From the NCBI RefSeq assembly GCF_901709675.1, contig NC_051097.1, positions 4,526,039 to 4,590,038 on the forward strand: a stretch of 64,000 nt of DNA. Reading direction: 5' to 3'. Below are positions 23,416 through 35,400 of the stretch, piece by piece. Under the pieces are notes generated by a model that was not told where the DNA came from, made no database searches, and was given only the letters and a program-made list of their open reading frames with translations. Made by a program: the position numbers and the translations under genes. Every line of letters starts with the position of its first letter. The first letter of the stretch is position 1. Source of the stretch: Syngnathus acus. Its lineage: Eukaryota > Chordata > Actinopteri > Syngnathiformes > Syngnathidae.

Positions 23416-26400
23416 CTGCAGGCGAGACCCCGTGTGAGTTTTAGTGGTCATGACAGTTGGCGTGACATAAAGAAATGGTTTTTGAACTCACCCCCATCTG
23501 CAAACGTATAAGACACACCCAGTGGGTCGTCCAAACTGCAGATAGGAAAGCGGTAATTAGCTGGTGACTCTTCATGGGACTTTTCTGTGAAAGTTGGCCA
23601 CTCACTGTCTGGAGATGATCCCGTTCCCAGTGGAGCCCGTGTAGACTTGCTGTTTGGGAGCTCGCATCACAATACAATCTCCTCCAATGTGATTCTGAAT
23701 GACTCCAGCGTGAATGGCGGCGGCGCAAATGTGCGAGCTCTGCGTTTACACAAAGTTGCAGTCACATACAAGAACTTGACCAGTGGCTCAGGCACTCATG
23801 TACCTCAGAGTAGACCAATGTTCCAAAGACAAAGGGTTTGGCACAGCCTGGTGGACAGTAGAACCTGGAGAAGTCGCGCACACATTGTGAAATTGACGAC
23901 AGGCGGTCATCGTCACCTTGTGTCAGGTGTGACTCACGTCATCGAATCGGTCAAGTGGAGGCTGTTGAACTGTCTGGCGCAGGTCATCGCATCTGTCGGA
24001 CATAAGACGAGCTCATCGCATGTTTTGGGTTTGTTGTTTTCGGCAACCAAAGCGGTGGATTGTGTTGCTCACCGTCATGTGCGCATCCCAAGATGTCTAA
24101 GCGGAGGCCAAATTCTGGACGATTCTCCAGCGGCAGAATGCGGACGTACTGAGCGAACGCGGGCGTCTCAAGCAGATGAGTCCCACCACCGATGAACTAG
24201 AAATAGAACGTTTCCTTGTGTGTCGTGACAAGATTGGAGGATGAGGTTGCGGTTGACCTGATTAGCCCTGTGCTCACCTTCCCGTTTGGGTGTTTGGTCC
24301 ACTTCCTCCGATCAACGCTCACCTTCATCTCAAGTTGGATGTCCCAGGAGCGAGTATTGTCGCTATCACACCACTGGGTCACGATCGCCGTCACCTTTCT
24401 CTTGTAACCAAGGTTCACCTGGATCCAGCTACCGACGGCTGGAGGGGACAAGACATTAGAACGCTCAGGAGACCACAGTGCCAAGCTGTCAATTATCTGC
24501 GTACGATCTTTTGACGGCTTCCAGCAGGACTCCCCGTTGAGGCGGGCTTTTTCTGGGGTTGCGTCTTCCATTGAGGAGGAGAGCTTGAAGAAAGAGTCTG
24601 CGAGGCTCCCGTCCGCGATGCCCAGACTGTCAAGACATACTGAGGACAGCCAAAAGTCATTTTCATTTGGAACGGATGCTTAAAGGCCAAATAAAATAAA
24701 AATCTGCCCATCTGTCCCCTCGTGGGACTCCTTGCATTGTTTCTTGGGATTGCAGAGCAGACGATCACGAGACGCAAAGCCCACCTTTGTGTTCACAGCT
24801 ATAGACCATCTCCAGATATTTGGAGGGGGCAGGGCAGGAATCGTCCTCCAAAAGCTCAATGTGGCATTTTTGGTGGCCGTTGCACATTTTCCTGTAGCGA
24901 GGGAGGATGCCTTCCACTGCGCAGTACTCTGCAAGTTACAACACACCGGTGAGTCTGAGTGGGCCTGATGAGCATTGATGCACCTGAATGAGTTCACCAA
25001 GACAAAGTCGAACCAAACTAGCGCGTTTCTGCCCGATGAGCGTTTCTGCATATAGACTAATTTTGGCATCTGAACGATTTTTAAGCATTGGTTCATTTTC
25101 ATTACATTTTGTCGCATGCCAAAGTTCTTTGGAGACTTTCAGGAGGAGAACAAGAAAAACACGTTGAATGAGCCTTCAGAGGTAGGCGGATAAATGCCTT
25201 AATTGGCGGCATCAAAATGGTGGCTTCTCAGGTCTTACCGTCGTCGTATGAGTAGCTGTCCACCAAGCAAACGTCGTCACGCTGACGACCGTAAAAGGCG
25301 GACTGGATGCTGATGCGGCCTTGCTCCTGACCCTCACCCTCACAAAAGAGGTCAGCAGAACCGTTGTTGCAGACAAGGATCTCCTTAAAGCCTGAAAAAG
25401 CATTGTCAGGTCATTTTTGCCTAGGATTGTTTGAAGCCACTGTTTAAGACGACTTACTGTCATGAGGCTGCGGAGGTTTTGGCGTGTTTCCTGCAAGAAA
25501 ACAGCCAAAGATGTGAATCAGCACATTGTGAGAATCGTCTGAGCGTCGTCACGTCTTACCTCTTTTCTTGCAGATGTAGCCCCTTTTCTTCCTGCAATCG
25601 TCAAACTTCCAGCGACCGTTGCTTGTGAGTAAGGAAAGACAGGGTGCACCAGAGAGGTCACCGGGATCATCTGGAAGGAGACGACAGATGCTCGGCTCCG
25701 TTCCTCCGAGACAAACATCTGTTGGGTTTTTGACGTACCGCCGTCCATGAGCACGTAACCGAACGGGGATCCGTCAGTCCACTCGCTGCCGTCTTTCGTG
25801 ATGTTGTTGTTGACGCCCAACCACAGAGAGGGAGAGCTCGGCAGAAAAGTGTACAGACCTTTGGAGATATGTGGTCAAATGTGCAACAAGCGTTTGAAAC
25901 AATCCTGTTGGTGCTTTGCTCGCTGCCGGCTTCTTCCGGGAGGGGAGCAAAGATACACCAACTGCTCATTGGTAGTATTGATGAACATGCACGTGATTTG
26001 AATGACTAATTGTTAAAGGTTGTCCGAGGAAACAAATGCAGGTGACGTCTGGAGCTCCACCCATGTTGGGGGAATTCAACAGCCCTGACGGTAACCTGAC
26101 AGACGGACAGCCTACTTTGTATGAAGGCCTGTTCATGTGAGTTGGTGATGCTGAGCAGATCGCCTCCGCGGCGGAGGCAGTCGTCTCGCGCCTCCTTCCA
26201 GGTCTTGGTGGGCCTGCGTTGAATCAAATAGCAGAAGTCGGAGGAGGATCGGTCCGGCCACCAGCCGCACTTTGCACTCCAGCCTGCAAGCGAGACTCCA
26301 GTCACTTGAGGGCAAACCGGTGACAAGAGACCACGTGTCGACTGCCGAGAGGGACGCCAACCTGCCGGCGGAGGAAGAACAAACTCTTGGACCTTGGCTG

Positions 26401-29400
26401 CAAGGAAAAGAGAGGACTCATTAGCACTCTTAGATCGAGGGAGCACACGGAAGTGCAAAGTGAGTGGTCTTCATTTTCGGACCTTTTTTACAGATGAATG
26501 ACCGAATATTGGTGCAGGGCCAGTCCTCAACTTGTCCAGTTGGCGATAGCGCACAGCAATTACCACGTCCTGTTGGCCGGTTTAGCACCCATGCAATGTT
26601 GCCCTGCGGACGACACGCCAAAAATGACTTTGGTCATGACTGGTAATTGTCGTTTTAGTGTTTCAGTATTGTGGTCTGATTATTTGTGGTAAATGTGTTT
26701 TCATTTGACAGGGTCGATTGGTGGTCGAGGCGTGGTGTGTGAGTGACTGGGTGTGGGTGTACAACCTGTCAGGTATGTGGAATTTAGGAGTTGGATTAGA
26801 ACATAGTTTTAATTGTTTAGTGACACACTTTTTACAGTTGTTCACATATACCGCTGCCTGCTGTCCTTTTTTGTTTGTTCTGTTATTCTTTTTTGGTTTT
26901 AATACATTTTGTAAACTTATTTCATCTCGGGTCATTGATTCACCCCACCTGCATTACACTTGTAAATTACAATACTACACACATAGTTCCACAACTTTGT
27001 CCTTGGTAACGGTCCAGATGATTTACACATTCAATGTTTATCTCTTCTCGTCACATTTGTCCTCACTTGGAACTTTTGCCATTCGATATGACACCTGCAT
27101 TCTGAGCAAATGACAACTTTTGTAGACTGCTCTAAACGTTTCACTTACCGTAGGTGTTGCGTCGCTCCACTCAAAGTTGTCCTTGTTCTTCTTGAGTCCC
27201 ACCCAAGATTGCACTCCTCCTGCATATGGTGCGTGAGCTTGGGGATATCAAAGAAGCAAGGAAATTTAGCACAAGAAGAGCACCGTGTCAGACATTGTGA
27301 AGCGCTCGGGGACGATTGCTGGTATCGGCAGTTGACGCTCACCAGCCAAGAATTGGCTATCAACCAGTGAATGGACGCTGGCCAAGTGACCGTTCCATTC
27401 TTTGCAGAACCTCTCAGCTGCCTCCCAAGTTCGCTTCATCCCCTCAAAGTGATAGCAAGAGTCCCTATACAGGAAGTCGCCAGGGTTGCAGTAGGAAGCT
27501 GAAGCCACCAAGACACATGGATTACAAATCCACAAGACAGTGCAGGTGTGGAAAAAAACGTCGCTGCCACTCACTCTCCACTCGATTGTAGCCGATTCCA
27601 TAGTCTTTGTAGGAACACAGTCGTCCGTCTGGGCAGGCTGCAGGAGGACAACATGATTGCATTTTCTTCTCCTTTGAGCGTCAACATCGCAACGGACGTG
27701 TGGACTTACCGTCGAGCGGCCGCTCGCACATGTACGCCAATGAGGATCCGCACGAGCCATGTCTCCACTTTCCAGGCTGACTGTCAACGTACACACCTTG
27801 GTTGACGTAAGCGCAGGATTCATTGTTGGGGCTGTTGAGAAAAGTCGGGAAAAAGGAAAAACACATCCGACAAACGTGCCAATTAGGAGGCTTTTCCTCC
27901 TTTCTCATCAATACGTGTGCTCTCTCAAAATTCGCAGATGGGGTCCATAATCTCGCTGTGTGTTCCGCCTGACAACAAAAGGACGCAAAGAGGTGACCTT
28001 CTTACCTTCTATCTTGACGCGAGTCCCAGTTGGTGTAGGTCGGCGTCACACCGGTGTCGGACAAAGACAGTCTTTTTTCTCCTGCTTCAAAAAACCGACA
28101 CCAGGCCACGTCGCAGTTCTGCCGAAAGCAATCGCAGGTGACAGTTAAGTACCAGCGGAGAGTCAACGTATTCCACCGCTTTCGTCTCACCAGATTGGAA
28201 CGTCCGATCCAGAACGGCTTGTCGCCCATTTGCTCCTTCACGAAGCTTTGCTCGTCCTCGGAGGTGATGGAGACCAGGTCGCCGCCCTCCCGGACGCAGT
28301 CGTAACGAGCCCCCAGCCAACCGTTGGTGGTCTCCATCTTCTTGTAGCAGTTGGAGCCAAAGCGGCGCCACCCTTTGGTCCTTTCACATGTCTGAACGAC
28401 TGAGGACACATTTGGGGATTACGCGCTCAGTTTCAGACAAATGCGTCATCTGCATCAACGCTCACGTACGACAAAAAATGTGTCTGTTGACACACATTGG
28501 GGAGAATCGGCCGAGCATCTCGTCTTACCTCTTCTCTTGCAGACGTAGCCGCGCTTCTTCTCGCAATCGACAACTTCCATGCCGCCGTTGCCACGGAGTA
28601 AGGAGTTGCAGCGTCGGCCGGGGGGGTCACCAGGGTTACCTTGAAAGAGACCACAGATGCTCAGCGCTCCTTCCTTCCTCCAAACATCGGCCAGGTTTTA
28701 GACCCACTTGCGCCCAAAAGGACGGAACTCGGTGAGGATTCGTCAGACTGCTCGCTGCCGACTTCAACAATGATGTCGCTGGCGTCCAACCACAAAGAGG
28801 AACCGCTTGGCAGAAGCCCTTTGGGTCAAAGGTAAATACAGAACAGAAGGTTGAAGCATCTTACAGATGCGAGTGCAAAACGCTGAACTGAAACAAAGTG
28901 CGGGTGACGTCTGGGTTGGGTCCTTGTTCATGGGGGTCACAAGCTTATTTTTGGTCTTTTCTTTGGAATGACAGAAACTCGGCAAAATGTTGACGCGAGT
29001 CGGTGGTCTCTCGATTTAACTTTCTTCCGCATGGATTATTTCATCAAGCACTTCAGATGCACCAAAAAGCGCAGCAGACTGTGGACGGCCTACCTCGTAT
29101 GAAGGTGCGTTCGTTCGAGTCGGTGATGGCGAGCAGGTTGCCTCTGAGGCGGGCGCACTCGTCTCGCGCCTCCTTCCAGGTCTTGGTGGGCATGGCGTTG
29201 ATCAGGTAGCAGAAGTCGTTGGCGGGGTTCTCCCGCCACCAGCCGCACTTTGCACTCTTGCCTGCAAGCGAGACTCGAGTCACTTGAGGGCAAACAAGAT
29301 TCTGCATGTGGGCTGCAGGCTGGGACGCCCACCTGACGCTGATGCCGACGCCGGAAGTAGCGGAAGAGAAGCTCTGGCCTTGCCTGCAAGCGGGATCAAA

Positions 29401-32400
29401 TATGAGAGAGCAACGAGAAGACAAAGGGCAAAGGAGAGGTCGTGACTTTCTGACCTTTTTGACAGATGGATGGACGAAGGCCAGTACAACCCTCAAGCTG
29501 AATTTCTCCATTCTCATTCAACTTTGCGCAGTCATCTGAATTTTGAGTAGGGTTCTTTGTGACGTTGTCCTGCGGAGGATACAGCGTGTTTGGTGTTGTA
29601 ATTGCTCTGATGGCTTCTTGCAAAATGTCCTTCAAAGTCACCTCACTGATTCAAATCTGTTTTTCTTCTCACCATTCTCATCATTTCCAGAACCAACAGA
29701 AATTGTTGCAATATTCCAACCTGAGTTTCAGATTGAAACTTTCCAAACCCTAAATTGTTTATTTTTAGTCTGAAAAAAGTTCCCCTGTAAAATGATTGGT
29801 GCACTTTCATTGTTTGTTTTTTTTTCCTTGTATATCACAATTCTTAGCCATCAAACTAAAGGACATTTTTCAACAAATTCAAATCTATTTGACAGGAAGA
29901 CCATTCTTGTCAGATGTTTCCTCCCTATTGAATCAACTCTGTTCTACTAAAATGACACTTTTTAATGTTTTGCTTTCCAACATGACAGCTTCATAAGTGA
30001 CCATATTTTAGACCTCCGTTGCAAACGTGTCACTTACTGTAGAAGATCCGTCGAGCCACTCAAATTTGGCTGTGCTTTTCTTGAATCCCAGCCAAGGTTG
30101 AACTCCTCGCACGTGAGCTTGAGGAAAGCAGAACAAGCGCTTGTGACGATGTTGTGAATCATGGCGGGACGATTGGTCAGTTTGTCTTGACGCTCACCAG
30201 CCAAAAATCGTCTGTCAACCGGTGAGCGGACGCTGGCCAAGAGACCTCTCTTTTCCTTGCAGAAATCTTCAGCCGCTTGCCAAGTATTAGGCGTCCCCTC
30301 AAAGTGATAACAAGAGTCCTTGTACAGGAACTCGTTAGAGTCACAGTCGGAAGCTGAAACCCAAAATAAACTCATTAGAAAACCACAGCGAGACGGAGTA
30401 GGTGTAAAACGAAAAAAGAAACAAAACGACAAGGAGACGCTGCGGGTGTCAAAAGAAGCGTCGCTGCCACTCACTCTCCACTCGACTGTAACTGTAACCT
30501 AAGTCTTTGTAGGAACACGGCCATCCATCTGGGCAGTCTGCAGAAAGATGACATGGTTGCGCTTTTCTCCTTTCAAACATCATGTCAAACGTGCAGACTT
30601 ACCTTTGGGCGACCGCTCGCACATGTACACCAATGAGGATCCGCACGAGCCATGTCTCCACTTTCCAGGCTGACTGTCTCCGTGCACACCTTGGTTGAGG
30701 TATGCGCAGGATTCATCGTTGAAGCTGTCGGCAAACGTCGGTATAAGCGAGACACATCCGACAAACGTGCCAATTTGGAGGTTTTGCCCTTTTTTTCTGA
30801 TGAAAACTCACCCAAACCTTTTTTATATGTATATATTTATAAATATACACCGTAATTTTCGGACTATAAGTCGCGTTTCTTTTCATAGTTTGGGTGGGGT
30901 GGGCGACTTATAATAAGGAGCGACCTATATGTTTTTTTTTCAAAATTTTCAACAAAAAAAAAAAAAAGTGAAACCGCGAGAAATGAACCGCGATGTAGCA
31001 AGGGATCACTGTAATTTGAATTTCAAGTGACGTCAGCAGCGCGGCGGTTGTTTACAAAAAGGACAACGATTGATCACGGGATGACGAAGATGACGAAGGG
31101 CCCCACGTACTACCGGCATCATTAGCGGCTTTGTTTCTAAGTGACACGGAGGACGAAGAGTTTGAAGGATTTAAGGATTTGAAGTGACACAGAAGGTTTG
31201 AAAAACTATTATGGCTTTTACGCACGCCCGGTCCTACTCTACGGAGCTCTCTTTCACCTCCGTGGATGAAAGTCGAGGGCTGGCGCTCGGCCGGGTGGCT
31301 GTCAGGGGATGGTGGATGGGGCTCGGTCATGGCTTTTACGCACGCCCGGTCCTATTCTATGGATCTCTCTTCCACCTGGAAGTCCACACCGCCACACGCC
31401 TGGAAGTTTGTTTTGTTAAATAAAGAGCCGTTTACCAAACCCACGTCTTTCCTTGTACTTTGTTAACGCTACAATATAGTTGTATACTAGATCTGTGGAA
31501 TAACGACGCGGCGTTGTTGACAAAGGACGAGGAATTTGATCGATCGATGGATTTAATGATTTAGAGTGCACAGATGGTTTGATAATATTATTGCTTATAT
31601 AATAGTTATTTGATATCTAATTTATATATCGTTATATGGGCCTGTGGAATATTTTGAAGTGCAAGCACCGTCAGCGGCGCGCACCCATTGTTGACAAAGG
31701 ACGATCGATGGATTTAATGAATTGGAGTGACACAGATGGTTTTATAAACGTGTTATTCATGTAATAGTTCATTTTAATAACTCCTAATGTTACGTCAGGC
31801 CCGTTCTCAGCTCTTCGTTTGTGTTTATTTCACGTTAGCATACCTATCGTTTAGCCCAGGGGTGCCCAATACGTCGATCGCGATCAACCGGTCGATTGCG
31901 TGATATTAAATCTTTTTTATTTTATTTTTTTATTTTATTTTTATTTTTTTCGCACTTTACGCGTGTACAAACAACGGCGGTAACAACACAACACAAACAC
32001 GCTAGCTCGCGAGTTCCCTCCAATTGTCAGAACCCTGTTTTTTCTCTTAAACTTAAGAAAGGGTATAAAAATGAGTGGGGCAGCTGGCCATAGTAAGAAG
32101 TATCACTTTCATAGGGAATGGGAGTAGGACTTTTTTTTCATATTTTTTTTTTTTTTAGTGGGTAGATCTTTGTGACTTGGTCATTTCAAAAGTAGCTCGT
32201 GAGCTGAAAAAGTTTGGGCACCCCTGGTTTAGCCTGTTGTTGCTCGTTCATGTTTATTCTTGGTGTTGGATTTTGTCGAATAAATTTCCCCCCAAAATGC
32301 AACTTACGCTCCGAAGCGACTTATATATGGGGTTTTTTCACGTTATTGTGCATTTTATGGCTAATGCGACCTTTATTCAGGAGCGACTTTTAGTCTGTAT

Positions 32401-32421
32401 ATTACGGTATATATATGTACA

Positions 32422-32457
<36 letters not shown>

Positions 32458-35400
32458 CTCGTCACGTGCGCATATTTTGGAAAGCAATTCGAAAATATCA
32501 ACATGCATCCCACCTGACACTGGATGCAAAGAGGTGATCTTCTTACCTCTGGTCTTGACGCGGGTCCCAGTTGGCGTAGGTCGGCGTCACACTGGTGTAG
32601 GACCAAGTCACACTCTTTTCGCCCGCTTTAAAAAACTGACACCAGGTCTCGTTGCAGTTCTGCAGAGTCCAAACTCATTGTCAATGGCGTACCAATAGTG
32701 AGCCAACAGCCACTTGCTTGCGGTTCCATCTCAACTACCAGTAGCGAGCCAACAGCAGCCTGCACTTACCAGATTGGAGAGTCCGATCCAGAACGGTTTG
32801 TTGCCCATTTGCTCCATCACAAACATTTCCTCGTCTTCAGAGGTGATGGAGACAAGGTCCCCGCCCTCCCAGAGGCAGTCGTGACGAGCCCCCAGCCAAC
32901 CGTTGGGGGTCTCCATCTTCTTGTAACAGCTTGAGCCGTGAGGACTCCATCCGTTGACTGTGTCACATGTTGGCTCATTATGGGTTAAAGCTGATGAAAC
33001 ATCAAAGTTCCCATGGTCATTTTCCAACCTTCGGTGAAAACCAGAAATTCAGCAAACAAGCAAGAATGTACGCCACCTAATGGGGCGCTGCACCAAAAGG
33101 ACCTCCAAAGCGACAGGAGAAAAGTTATTTCGAATTGCTATTTTATGTATTTATTTAACAGCTGTCTCTTCACGTGTGATCATTAACAGAGGCGCTGCAC
33201 TGATAGGTGCGCCTCTGCTCTGTGCCCCTCACCTCCGCCCACACACACGCAGAGGCGCTCCAGAGCAAAGGAGCCTTCTCGAGCATGCGAGTGTTTTCTA
33301 AAGAATTCAGGTGATGGTTTGCACATTTTATCTTGTACAAGTAAATTTTGTCAAATAAAACAATTCCATTTAGGAAATTATGAGGATTGTACACTTGACC
33401 ATCAACCCCCACATCCCTGGTTGTCATATGGCCACCCCAGCTGATGCAGGGCCCCCCTCGGCCACCCCAATGAAAAAGTGCATTCAACTCAGGACATTGG
33501 CGAACATATTCTTCTTAAACAAAATCCGAAATAATGGGCCATTAAAATCACCTCAAATGAGCAGGGCTACTTCCCAAAGCACTGGCTGTTCTAGACAGGG
33601 GTGTCTCCAGAGGCAGGTTGGAGGTTATACACCCCCCCCCCACCCACACCCCCACACACCCAGCCCCCCCCCCCCCCCCACACACACATTTCTGCATTCC
33701 CTGCATGTCACATTTTTCTGCATCGCGCATAAATATATTTATATAATACATATCTTAGTGCAATTTTCAACTCGTGCTGCTACAGATGATTATTTAGCTA
33801 ATAGAATACCCATGGTATAGTCACTATACTGCGAGCTGATCTTGCATAACCCTCATTAGCTTACAGCCTGAATTCTTTACGCTATGAAAGTAAAGTAAAA
33901 ATAAAGACAAGCATCGTCATGTCATTTTTGTTTTGCATCGTTTGAAGTCACCGTTCAGAGACTTACCAGGAAGAGGCTGCTGAGGCTTTGCCGGGATTCC
34001 TGGAAGACAAAAGCCAAAGACTCGAGTCAGCACGTTGTGAGAATCCACTGAGCGTCGCCACGTCTTACCTCTTTTCTTGCAGACGTAGCCCCTTTTCTTC
34101 CTGCAATCGTCAAACTTCCAGCGGCCGTTGCTTGTGAGTAAGGAAAGACAGGGTGCTCCAGAGAGGTCACCGGGGTCATCTGGAAGGAGACGACAGATGC
34201 TCAGCTCCATTCCTCCGCAACATTTCAGACAAACATCGATTGGGTGTTTGACCCACCTCCGTCCATGAGCACGTAACCAAACGGGGATCCGTCAGTCCAT
34301 TCGCTCCCGTCTTTCGTGATGTTGTTGTTCACGCCCAACCACAGAGAGGGAGCGCTCGGCAGAAAAGTGTACAAACCTTTGAAGGTAAATGGTAAAATGT
34401 GCAACAAGAGTTTGAAACATTCTCGTTGGTGCTCTGCTCGCTGACGGCTTCTTCCAGGGGGGAGCAACGATAGACCAACTGCTCAACATGCAATCCCGAA
34501 GTATCGTAGATTCAAGTGTATTAAAAGTTGTCCTCCTAACCAAATGCAGGTAACGTCTGGAGCTCTGCCCATATTGGGGGAATTCAACAGCCCTGACGGA
34601 CGGACAGCCTACCTTGTATGAATGCCTGTTCATTTGAGTCGGCGATGCTGAGCAGGTCGCCTCCTCGGCGGAGGCAGTCGTCTCGCGCCTTCTGCCACGT
34701 CTTGGTGGGCCTGCGTTGGATCAGGTAGCAGAAGTCGTCGGAGGATCGGTCCAGCCACCAACCGCACTTTGCACTCCAGCCTGCAAGCGAGAGTCAAGTC
34801 ACCTGAGGGCAAACCGGCAACAAGAGACCACATGTCGACTGCCGGGTGGGGCGCCCACCTGCCGGCGGAGGAAGAAGAAACTCTTGGACCATGGCTGCGA
34901 GAAAAGAAGAGGGATGGTTATGAGAGAGCATATAAAAGTGCAAAGTGATTGGTTGTCATTTTCGGACCTTTTTTACAGATGAATGGCCGACTTTCGGTGC
35001 AGGGCCAATCCTCAAGTTGACCAGTCGGCGACAAGGCAGAGCAGCCACCACGCCCTTTCGGCCCGTTTGGCACCCACACAATGTTGCCCTGCCGACGACA
35101 CGCCAGAAGTGACTTTGGTGCGTTTGGGCTTGCTTCCCACCGCATTTCCTCCAAAATGATGAGTCCTTTTTTCCTCCCACTGATCAATATTTTCTCAACC
35201 CTTTCCTACAGGCTGACTTGAATTCATTTTACAATTTTCTTCCAGTTAAATCACAACTTGAGTTTCATACTCGAACTTTTCCAGTCGTTTTATTCTCAGA
35301 AATGTCTAACCTTAACCTCTGAAATTCTGCACTTTGATTTTTCACTTCATTCACTTTCATTCTCATCATTTCATAACTTTGTCCTTGTTGATGCTTCAGC

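Noticed and set aside
23234-24195. Long plus-strand open frames overlapping the lectin tail (for example 23587-24195, 202 codons)
   Set aside because: They are antisense shadows of GC-rich exons. The minus strand holds the SUEL, F5/8C, LCCL and CTLD motifs with splice sites.
25212-25508. Minus-strand open frame starting MAVFLQETRQN across the linker and SUEL exon
   Set aside because: Wrong frame. The correct SUEL frame is split by introns and shows the cysteine pattern.
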